NCBI GenBank assembly: GCA_023402505.1
Contig: JAEYGD010000406.1
Span: 1 to 6,703 of the forward strand
DNA length: 6,703 nucleotides
DNA from: Actinomycetes bacterium
Lineage (GTDB): Bacteria > Actinomycetota > Actinomycetes > Mycobacteriales > Micromonosporaceae
Reading direction: 5' to 3'
In this document: positions 1-6,270 of the stretch, one piece after another
Numbering within the stretch: the stretch's first letter is position 1
How the letters are laid out: the number at the start of each line of letters is the position of its first letter
Position numbers and translations under genes: made by a program
Notes under the pieces: generated by a model
Databases searched by the model: none
What the model saw: the letters and a program-made list of their open reading frames with translations, nothing else
What the model was told of the DNA's origin: nothing

Positions 1-719
1 GGGGTGGCCCGCCAGACCGTGAACGCGGCGGCCGTCGCGGCCACGACGGCGACGCCCAGCAGCCATCCGGCCACCACGTCGCTGGTCCAATGCACGCCGA
101 GCGCGACCCGGCTGAAACCGGTCCCGAGGGCGAGCAGGAGCGCGCCGGCCCAGATCGCGTACCGCCCGCCGGGCCGGTCCGCCCTGGGCAGGAAGACGAC
201 CAGCAGCACCCCGGCGGCCAGCGCCGCGTTCAGCGCGTGCCCGGACGGGAACGCCAGTCCGACCGCCTCCGCCAGCGGCTCCGGAAGATCCGGCCGGGAA
301 CGCCCGAAGAGCAACTTGAGCAGCGGCCCCAGCAGCCCGCCGACGATCATGGTGGTGGCGACCCACACGGCGAGCTGCCGCGCTCCGTGTTGGGCCAGCC
401 AGACCACCAGCACCAGCGCGGCGACCCGCAGCGGCATCGGCCCGAACACGTCGGTCCAGACGTTCAGGACCCGCACCCACGACGGGTTCTCCAGGCCGTG
501 ACCGACGAGCGTGTCGGTCACCGCCAGGTCCAGCCGCCGCAGCGGCGGCCAGGACGACAGCACGAGCAGCGCGAGCAGCGTGAACGGCACCAGCACCAGG
601 AACGCGGCCACGGCCGCGAGGGTCAGCCGCAGACCTCGCGCGTGCTCGGGGTGCAGGCGGCGGTCGCGCCACGACGGCCGTGACGGCGAGCCGAGGGTAC
701 GGGAGCCGGGCGCGGTCAT
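1..719 (-). CDS. PAP2-family membrane phosphatase (3' end outside the window)
   Basis: The reading frame opens with ATG at 719 and stays open for 239 codons to the left edge, so the C-terminus is missing; PAP2 proteins of this type are usually about 200-260 residues, so probably little is lost. The complete three-part PAP2 (type 2 phosphatidic acid phosphatase) signature is visible: KLLFGRSRP at residues 135-143 (the K-x6-RP motif), FPSGH at 157-161, and SRVALGVHWTSD at 203-214, which supplies the second catalytic histidine (H210) and the aspartate (D214). Hydrophobic stretches near 33-57, 95-109, 116-137, 164-178, 187-201 and 214-235 fit the usual six-helix fold. By family knowledge such enzymes dephosphorylate lipid phosphates or undecaprenyl pyrophosphate with the active site at the outer membrane face; the true substrate cannot be read from sequence. 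It follows mycP on the same strand after 73 bp, so co-transcription is possible. No strong Shine-Dalgarno precedes the ATG, so the start is less certain than the family call. Confidence 0.88.
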   Translation of the reverse strand, partial: MTAPGSRTLGSPSRPSWRDRRLHPEHARGLRLTLAAVAAFLVLVPFTLLALLVLSSWPPLRRLDLAVTDTLVGHGLENPSWVRVLNVWTDVFGPMPLRVAALVLVVWLAQHGARQLAVWVATTMIVGGLLGPLLKLLFGRSRPDLPEPLAEAVGLAFPSGHALNAALAAGVLLVVFLPRADRPGGRYAIWAGALLLALGTGFSRVALGVHWTSDVVAGWLLGVAVVAATAAAFTVWRAT

Positions 720-728
720 GGGGTCCGT

Positions 729-775
729 TCTACCCGGAACTCCGTCAGTCTACCCGGAACGTCACCCCGTCAGTC
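729..775. repeat. Composite direct repeat between mycP and the PAP2 gene
   Basis: The 12-mer TCTACCCGGAAC occurs exactly twice, at 729-740 and 749-760, a period of 20 bp or about two helical turns. A second unit, CCGTCAGTC, also occurs twice, at 742-750 and 767-775, so the segment looks like an imperfect duplication of a repeat-A/repeat-B module. It lies 10-56 bp upstream of the PAP2 start. It could be a paired regulator-binding site for that gene or a local slippage duplication; the sequence alone does not decide. Confidence 0.6.
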
Positions 776-792
776 CCGTCGGCGGGCGACGG
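776..792 (-). terminator. Hairpin directly after the mycP stop, possible terminator
   Basis: CCGTCG (776-781) and CGACGG (787-792) form a perfect 6-bp, five-of-six G:C stem with a 5-nt loop, starting immediately after the mycP TGA (793-795 on the plus-strand numbering). No T-tract follows on the minus strand, so this is not a classical intrinsic terminator. U-less hairpins at gene ends are common in high-GC actinobacteria, and it could instead be a processing or mRNA-stability element between mycP and the PAP2 gene. Confidence 0.3.
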
Positions 793-2136
793 TCAGCGAC
801 CGGGTTGACGGAACCGGCGTACCACCAGTGCGGTGCCGGTGAGTAGTGCGACGGTGAGCGCCACGCCGGTCCACAGCCGCTCCGACGTGGAGTCGTGCTC
901 CGCGCCGGCCGGCTGCGCCGACCACCGGGTCTGCCGCTGGGGCGGGTCGAGACCGAGCGCCTCGCGGTCGACGGCCCCGTCGGCCGTACCGGGCGCCGGG
1001 CCGAACCCGACCACACCGGGTGACGACTGGTCGTCCAGCGGGTTGTGCCCGACCTGCTCCACGTCGGCGGTCAGCGCCGCCACCGGGTCGACCAGCCCGT
1101 ACCCGAAGCGGTCGTCCCGGCCGGTGGGGCCGATGTCGCGGGCGGTGGCCAGCAGCCGGTTGACCACGTCGCCGGCGGACATCCGCGGGTACCGGGCCCG
1201 GACCAGCGCGGCGGTGGCCGTGACCAGGGGCGCGGCGAAGCTGGTGCCCTGCACCCGCCAGTACCCCTGCGGCGGGCGGGCGCCGACCAGCCCGGTCGCG
1301 GGTGCGGTCAGCACCGTCTGGCGGCCGGTGATCGCCCCGGACCACAGGTTCTCGCTGTCCCGGTCCAGGCCGGACACCGCGAGCACACCCGGTTCCCGCG
1401 CCGGGTACCACACCTTGCTGTTGGTCGAGGTGGCCACGTTTCCGGTGCAGGCGACGACCACCACGTCCCGGGCGAACGCGTAGTCCAGCGCGGCGGCCAG
1501 CGCCGGGCTGTCGCTGCTCCCGCCGAGCGACAGGTTGATCACCCGGGCGCCGTTGTCGACGGCCCAGCGCACGCCCTTCGCGACGATCATGGCGTCGTCG
1601 TAGCGGTTGTCCGCGTCGAGCACCCGGACCGGCAGGATCCGGGCGTCCGGGGCGAGGCCGACCACACCGTGGCTGTCGTCGTTGCGGCCGGCGATCAGCC
1701 CGGCCACCGTGGTGCCGTGCCCCACCGGGTCCGGCTCGCCGGCCCCGCCGGGCGACACCAGGTCCAGGCCGGGCAGCACCCGGCCGGTCAGATCCGGGTG
1801 CGTGCCGTCCACACCGGAGTCGATGACCGCCACGACCACACCGGAACCGGTCGAGGTGCGCCACGCCGTGCTGGCCCGCAGCCGGTCGAGCTGCCACTGC
1901 TCGTCGCGGATCTGGTCGGGGCGTTCGGTCCGGTCCGGGGTGCGGACCGGAAGCGCACCGCCGGCCCCCGGCACGGACCGGGCGACCTGCCCGGTGGGGG
2001 ACGCCTCGGCGGCGGCCGGCGCGACAGGCACGGCGACGGCCGCGACAACGGCCGCGAGCCCGAGCAACGCCCGGCCGGCGCCCCGCCGCGCGGCGCAGAC
2101 GCCGCTTCGCCGCACCCTGGTCACATCCCCGGCCAT
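793..2136 (-). CDS. mycP: Type VII secretion-associated mycosin (subtilisin-like serine protease)
   Basis: A 447-residue S8-family protease. An arginine-rich N-terminus and hydrophobic segment (about residues 22-43, ending APAAA) form a Sec-type signal peptide. The catalytic domain spans about 96-355: VIDSGVDGTHPDL carries the aspartate (D106), GHGTTVAGLIAG the histidine (H140), CTGN the oxyanion asparagine (N233) and GTSFAAP the serine (S299), so the triad is intact. The upstream QWQLDRLRASTAW motif (81-92) is typical of mycosins. A low-complexity linker (about 360-420) leads to one membrane helix (422-439) and a short basic tail, the signal-peptide-plus-C-terminal-anchor plan of MycP. In known ESX systems MycP is a core component facing the cell exterior that processes substrates and stabilises the membrane complex. 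It lies 74 bp after eccC on the same strand. Only one cysteine (C230) remains after signal removal. No Shine-Dalgarno precedes ATG 2136; GTG codons 5 and 8 are alternative starts. Confidence 0.95.
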   Translation of the reverse strand: MAGDVTRVRRSGVCAARRGAGRALLGLAAVVAAVAVPVAPAAAEASPTGQVARSVPGAGGALPVRTPDRTERPDQIRDEQWQLDRLRASTAWRTSTGSGVVVAVIDSGVDGTHPDLTGRVLPGLDLVSPGGAGEPDPVGHGTTVAGLIAGRNDDSHGVVGLAPDARILPVRVLDADNRYDDAMIVAKGVRWAVDNGARVINLSLGGSSDSPALAAALDYAFARDVVVVACTGNVATSTNSKVWYPAREPGVLAVSGLDRDSENLWSGAITGRQTVLTAPATGLVGARPPQGYWRVQGTSFAAPLVTATAALVRARYPRMSAGDVVNRLLATARDIGPTGRDDRFGYGLVDPVAALTADVEQVGHNPLDDQSSPGVVGFGPAPGTADGAVDREALGLDPPQRQTRWSAQPAGAEHDSTSERLWTGVALTVALLTGTALVVRRFRQPGR

Positions 2137-2169
2137 TCACGTCGACGCGAACACAACGATGGGAGATTA

Positions 2170-2210
2170 CCGGTTCCGGGGCCCGCTCCGGGGCGTTCCG
2201 GGGACACCGG
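2170..2210. repeat. GC-rich repeat and inverted-repeat segment between eccC and mycP
   Basis: The gap between the eccC stop and the mycP start (2137-2210) holds three copies of TCCGGGG (2175-2181, 2187-2193, 2197-2203). The first and third sit within GTTCCGGGG, 22 bp apart. The segment is bounded by CCGGT (2170-2174) and ACCGG (2206-2210), which can pair, and contains smaller pairing options such as CCCG/CGGG around a 3-nt loop. A stable RNA structure just after the eccC stop is plausible and could tune read-through or mRNA stability. There is no T-tract, so I do not call it a terminator. Confidence 0.45.
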
Positions 2211-5200
2211 TCACGGCGGTGGCAGATGGGCGAGCTGCACCAGGCGTACGCCCTCCCGCCGGGTGACCAGCCGCCCGCGCCCGGGAGGCAGCGGCCCGGG
2301 ACGCACGGAACCCACCAGCGCGCCCTCGTCCGGGCTGCCCGTCATCACCAGCCCCGCCGTCGACAGCTCGCGCAACCGTTGGGCGATCGGCTCGTACTGG
2401 GCCCGGCCGGCGCCGCCGGTGCGGCGGGCGAGCACCAGGTGCAACCCCACGTCCCGCGCGTGCGGCAGGTGCTCCTCCAGTGCCCGTAACGGGTTCGCCG
2501 GGCCGCTCGCCACCAGGTCGTAGTCGTCGACCAGCACGAACAACTCCGGCCCGGTCCACCAGGACCGCTCCCGCAGCTGGGCCGGGGTCACCTCCGGGCC
2601 GGGGGCCCGCGCCTGGAGGTAACCGGCGGCCGACTCGATCAGGTCGGTGGTGTGCGGCGCGGCCGTGCCGTAGCCGATGACGTGTGCCGCCCCGGTGAGA
2701 TCCACCAGGCTGCGCCGGTAGTCCACCAGGATGACCCGCGCCTGCTCCGGCGTGAACCGGGCCATCACCGAGGTGGCCAGGGCCCGGAGGAACGACGACT
2801 TGCCGCACTCGGCGTCACCGAACACCACGAAGTGCGGTTCGATCGCGAAGTCCAGCGCCACCTGCCGCAGGTCCGCCTCCGCGACGCCGACCGGGATCCG
2901 CAGCCCGGTAGCCGCCGTGAGGTCCAGGTCGGCGTACGGCAGCACCGGCGGCAGCAGCCGTACCGGCGGGGCGACGGGGCCGCGCCACGCGGCGGCGATC
3001 CGCCCGACCAGGTCGACGGTGCCGGTGCCGGAGGTGAGCTGCGGCAGGGCGGTGAGAAAGTGCAGGCTCTCGGCGGTGACTCCCCGGCCGGGTGTCTTCT
3101 CCGGCACGTTCACCGCCGCCCGGCGGGCGACCAGTGAATCCGCCGGGTCGCCGAGGCGCAGTTCCAGCCGCGAGCCGAAGAGGTCCCGGATCACCGGCCG
3201 GAAATCCAGCCAGCGCACGGCGGTCGCGACCACGTGCACCCCGTACGACAGTCCCCGGGTCGCCAGGTCGGTGATCGACGGTTCCAGGTCGTCGTACTCG
3301 CCCCGCAGCGTGGCCCAGCCGTCGACCACCAGGAACACGTCGCCGAACGGGTCGGCGGCCGGCTGGTCGGTGCCGGCCAGGGCGGCCCGCCGTCGCCGCC
3401 AGGCGGCCATCGACTCCACCCCGAGGTCGGCGAAGCGGCGCTCCCGGTCGGCCAGCAGCGCGGTGACCTCGCCGACGGTCCGCCGGACGGCCGTCGGGTC
3501 GGCGCGGCCGGCCACCCCGCCGACGTGGGGCAGCTCGCGCAGCGCGGCCAGGCCGCCGCCGCCGAAGTCGAGGCAGTAGACCTGCACCTCGGCCGGCGTG
3601 TGGGTGAGGGCCAGGGCGCAGACCAGCGTGCGCAGGGCGGTCGACTTGCCGCTCTGCGGCGCGCCGACGACCGCGACGTGCCCGGCCGCGCCGTCCAGGG
3701 CGAGCCACAGCAGGTCCCGCCGCTGCTCGAAGGGTTTGTCCACGGTGGCCACCGGCACCTGGAGGGCGCCGTGCAGCTCCGGGTTACCGACGGTGAGGCC
3801 CCGGACCGGGTCGACGGCGGCCGGGCCGAGCAGTTCGTCCAGCACCGGCGGGTCGCCGAGCGGCGGCAACCAGACCTGGTGCGCCGGCGGGCCCTGCCCG
3901 GCGAGGCGGCCGACCAGCAGGTCCAGCAGGGTGGCGCCGCCCTCCTCCTCGGCCGCCGGCAGGGCCCGCGGGCCGGCCGGCTCCGGGACGGGCACCAGGT
4001 GCGAGGTGAACGTGAGGACGCGGGGCGTACCGGGCGCGTCGCCGCCGGGCGCCGTGCCACGTCGGCGGACCGCGCCGGAGACGTACGCCGCCTTGAAGCG
4101 GACCAGCGGATCGGTGCCGGAGCGCAGGTACCCGTGCCCGGGCGAGCGGGGCAGCTCGTGGGCGTCGGGCACCCCGAGCACCGTCCGGGACTCCAGCGCC
4201 GAGAAGGTCCGCAACCCGATCCGGTACGACAGGTGGGTGTCCAGACCGCGCAGCCGGCCCTCCTCCAGGCGCTGCGACGCCAGCAGCAGGTGCACGCCGA
4301 GGGACCGGCCCAACCGGCCGATCTGCACGAACAGGTCGATGAAGTCCGGCTTGGCCGACAGCAGCTCGGAGAACTCGTCGCACACGAGCAGCAGCGACGG
4401 CAGCGGTGCGAGCGGCGTGCCGGCAGCGCGGGCCCGCTCGTAGTCGCGTACGCCGGCGAAGTTCCCGGCGCGGCGCAGCAGTTCCTGCCGGCGGACCAGC
4501 TCGCCGTTGATCGCGTCGACCATCCGGTCGACCAGCGGGAGCGCGTCGGCCAGGTTGGTGATGACCGCCGCGGTGTGCGGCAACCGGTCGAGCGAGGCGA
4601 AGGTGGCGCCGCCCTTGAAGTCGACGAGCACGAAGTTGAGCTGCTCCGAGCTGTGGGTGGCGGCCAGGCCGAGCACCAGCGTGCGGAGCAGCTCGGACTT
4701 GCCCGAGCCGGTGGCGCCGATGAGCAGGCCGTGCGGGCCCATCCCGTCCTGCGCCGACTCCTTCAGGTCCAGCTCGATCGCGCCGCCGTCGGTGCCGACC
4801 CCGATCGGCACCCGCAGCCGGTCCCGTGGCGCGCGCGGTGCCCAGCCCTGCTCGGCGGTGAAGCTCTCCGGGTCGCCGAGACCGAGCAGCTCCAGCAGCC
4901 CCAGCTCGGCTCCCGGCGCGGCGTCGCCGCCGGGCACCGCCGTGGCCAGCCGCAGCGGCGCCAGCCGGCGGGCCACCGCCTCGGCGTCCGCCGCGTCGAG
5001 CCGGTCGGCGGTGCCGACCTCGGCGTGCCCCTCGACGGAGTGCGAGTGCAGCCGGCCCGCGCGCAGCTCCAGCAGCAGCGCGTACCGGTCGAGCAGCCGG
5101 GGTGGCGGCGTGTCGAGGTCGATGACGGTGACGGCGTCGATACCGCTCTCCCCGGTCAGGTCCGCCGCGCCGGTCAGGTCGCCGCCGTCGAGCACCACGA

Positions 5201-6167
5201 CCACGTGCGGGCCGTCGGTGGCCGGCCCGGTCGGGCTGAACCGGGACCGGGTGGCCAGCACGTCGTCGAGGAGCGCCTCCAGTTCGGTCGCCGAGCTGGT
5301 GACCAGCCGGACCGGACCGAGGGCGTCGACGCGGGTGGGGTGGTGGACGTGCGGGAGCCACTTCACCCATTCCCAGTCGGCCCGCCGCTCCGGGCCGGCG
5401 CAGACCGCGATCAGCAGCTCGTCGGGGGCGTGGAAGACGGCGAGCTGGGTGAGCATCGCCCGGGCCAGCGCCTGAGCGGCGAGGGGCCGGCCGCCGGGCC
5501 CGGCGGCGGTGTCCCGTACGTGGACGCGGGCGAAGCTGCGCAGCGAGAGCGCCACCGGCAGGTCGGGCACGACCGAGTACGCGTCCAGGAAGCGCCGCAG
5601 CGCCCCTGCGGTCATCGGCTCCAGCTCGTCGAGCGGCCGGGTGACCGGCGGGGCCAGCGGGGTGGCCAGGGTCTGCGGCCCGACGGCCACGCGGACCACC
5701 GCGAAGTCGGGGTCGCCGGGCCGGCGTTCCCAGACGCGGTGGCTGTCGACGGTGGACCAGAGCCGGCCCGGGTCGGGGTGGCGGTAGTAGAGGCCGGCCC
5801 GCTGCCGCCCGGCGGTCTCCCGGACCCGGCGGCGCAGCCCCTTCAGGTGCCGCAGGTACTCCCGGCGGGCGGCCATCATCTCCGACTTCTTCGGGGTGCC
5901 CGAGGCGCTGCCCCACGAGGTCACCAGCATGGCCAGCGACGACAGCCCGAACATGCCGCCGACCACGTAGGAGTACGCGCCCCCGCCGCGGCCGAACATC
6001 ATCGCCATCGCGACCGTGCCGCCGAGCATCGGCAGCACCATGAGCAGCTGCTGCCAGCGACCGCCGGTGACCGGGGGGATCTCGGGCGGAGCCTCCACCG
6101 GCAACTCGCCCGTCGGGATCTCCGGCGCCGGGCGCCGGGGTGGTCGCCGGATGACGACAGTGGACAC
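2211..6167 (-). CDS. eccC: Type VII secretion motor ATPase EccC (fused, three FtsK/SpoIIIE domains)
   Basis: A 1318-residue EccC, the ATP-driven motor and substrate receptor of the ESX membrane complex. A proline-rich cytosolic start (1-33) is followed by two membrane helices (about 38-58 and 64-85). A linker region (about 90-440) leads to ATPase 1, with Walker A GATGSGKS (484-491), the downstream DFKGGATF element (516-523) and Walker B LLLVCDE (D597, E598). It is followed by the family-typical GRLGRSLGVHLLLASQRLEE. ATPase 2 has Walker A GAPQSGKST (835-843) and VFLVVDG (D949). ATPase 3 has GDAECGKSS (1117-1125) and LFVLVDD (D1214). Only ATPase 1 has the catalytic glutamate after the Walker B aspartate, which matches the known pattern of one active and two degenerate modules; ATPase 3 is where Esx C-terminal signals dock in studied homologues. 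The length is that of a fused EccCa-EccCb. The GTG start at 6167 is well supported by GGGAGGGG 4 nt upstream and by the conserved opening MSTVVIRRPPR. Confidence 0.97.
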   Translation of the reverse strand: MSTVVIRRPPRRPAPEIPTGELPVEAPPEIPPVTGGRWQQLLMVLPMLGGTVAMAMMFGRGGGAYSYVVGGMFGLSSLAMLVTSWGSASGTPKKSEMMAARREYLRHLKGLRRRVRETAGRQRAGLYYRHPDPGRLWSTVDSHRVWERRPGDPDFAVVRVAVGPQTLATPLAPPVTRPLDELEPMTAGALRRFLDAYSVVPDLPVALSLRSFARVHVRDTAAGPGGRPLAAQALARAMLTQLAVFHAPDELLIAVCAGPERRADWEWVKWLPHVHHPTRVDALGPVRLVTSSATELEALLDDVLATRSRFSPTGPATDGPHVVVVLDGGDLTGAADLTGESGIDAVTVIDLDTPPPRLLDRYALLLELRAGRLHSHSVEGHAEVGTADRLDAADAEAVARRLAPLRLATAVPGGDAAPGAELGLLELLGLGDPESFTAEQGWAPRAPRDRLRVPIGVGTDGGAIELDLKESAQDGMGPHGLLIGATGSGKSELLRTLVLGLAATHSSEQLNFVLVDFKGGATFASLDRLPHTAAVITNLADALPLVDRMVDAINGELVRRQELLRRAGNFAGVRDYERARAAGTPLAPLPSLLLVCDEFSELLSAKPDFIDLFVQIGRLGRSLGVHLLLASQRLEEGRLRGLDTHLSYRIGLRTFSALESRTVLGVPDAHELPRSPGHGYLRSGTDPLVRFKAAYVSGAVRRRGTAPGGDAPGTPRVLTFTSHLVPVPEPAGPRALPAAEEEGGATLLDLLVGRLAGQGPPAHQVWLPPLGDPPVLDELLGPAAVDPVRGLTVGNPELHGALQVPVATVDKPFEQRRDLLWLALDGAAGHVAVVGAPQSGKSTALRTLVCALALTHTPAEVQVYCLDFGGGGLAALRELPHVGGVAGRADPTAVRRTVGEVTALLADRERRFADLGVESMAAWRRRRAALAGTDQPAADPFGDVFLVVDGWATLRGEYDDLEPSITDLATRGLSYGVHVVATAVRWLDFRPVIRDLFGSRLELRLGDPADSLVARRAAVNVPEKTPGRGVTAESLHFLTALPQLTSGTGTVDLVGRIAAAWRGPVAPPVRLLPPVLPYADLDLTAATGLRIPVGVAEADLRQVALDFAIEPHFVVFGDAECGKSSFLRALATSVMARFTPEQARVILVDYRRSLVDLTGAAHVIGYGTAAPHTTDLIESAAGYLQARAPGPEVTPAQLRERSWWTGPELFVLVDDYDLVASGPANPLRALEEHLPHARDVGLHLVLARRTGGAGRAQYEPIAQRLRELSTAGLVMTGSPDEGALVGSVRPGPLPPGRGRLVTRREGVRLVQLAHLPPP

Positions 6168-6171
6168 TGGA

Positions 6172-6179
6172 CCCCTCCC
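6172..6179 (-). promoter_or_regulatory. Ribosome binding site of eccC
   Basis: Minus strand reads GGGAGGGG, then TCCA, then the GTG start. The core GGAGG (complement of 6174-6178) is 6 nt from the GTG. This near-ideal Shine-Dalgarno sequence fixes the eccC start at a GTG rather than at any downstream ATG. Confidence 0.8.
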
Positions 6180-6258
6180 GACTGCGCTCCGTGATCCGAG
6201 CCTGGCTCATGGTAGGTAAAGTCCTGTCGTCCGCGCAGCCACCGACCCCGCTCGATAT

Positions 6259-6262
6259 GGAG
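6259..6262 (+). promoter_or_regulatory. Ribosome binding site of eccD
   Basis: GGAG at 6259-6262 lies 8 nt before ATG 6271 and supports that start. An upstream ATG at 6257 cannot be the eccD start because its frame stops after five codons (TGA 6272-6274). Confidence 0.65.
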
Positions 6263-6270
6263 ATCAGCCG

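Larger units (their letters stand above)
6168..6270. promoter_or_regulatory. Divergent eccC/eccD intergenic promoter region
   Basis: This 103-bp gap separates two divergently read core genes, so it should contain at least one promoter for each direction. Within generally GC-rich sequence, 6207-6222 is the most AT-rich patch. It offers a weak -10-like TACCAT on the minus strand (complement of 6209-6214) and a weak TAAAGT on the plus strand (6217-6222), each matching TATAAT at four of six bases. I find no convincing -35 partner for either at 17-bp spacing and no clear palindromic operator. The region call rests on gene geometry; the -10 candidates are guesses. Confidence 0.45.

Noticed and set aside
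4..846. Plus-strand open frames of 111-197 codons at the left edge
   Set aside because: They lie antisense to the PAP2 frame, which has three intact catalytic motifs and membrane helices in the right order.
770..2140. 456-codon minus-strand frame, slightly longer than mycP in another frame
   Set aside because: The 447-codon frame carries the full serine protease triad, signal peptide and membrane anchor; this one is arginine- and glycine-rich noise.
1045..2523. 492-codon plus-strand open frame antisense to mycP and the end of eccC
   Set aside because: It crosses two real genes and the gap between them, and its composition is that of an antisense shadow with no family motif.
3234..6194. 986-codon open frame on the plus strand, antisense to eccC
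   Set aside because: Long antisense frames are expected in very GC-rich genes because stop codons are rare. The translation is low-complexity (rich in Q, R, G, V, P), has no recognisable domain, and lies opposite a clearly conserved EccC.
6191..6204. CTCCGTGATCCGAG as a possible palindromic operator between eccC and eccD
   Set aside because: Only the outer three bases on each side and a few inner ones pair (8 of 14 positions match the reverse complement), too weak to call a site.
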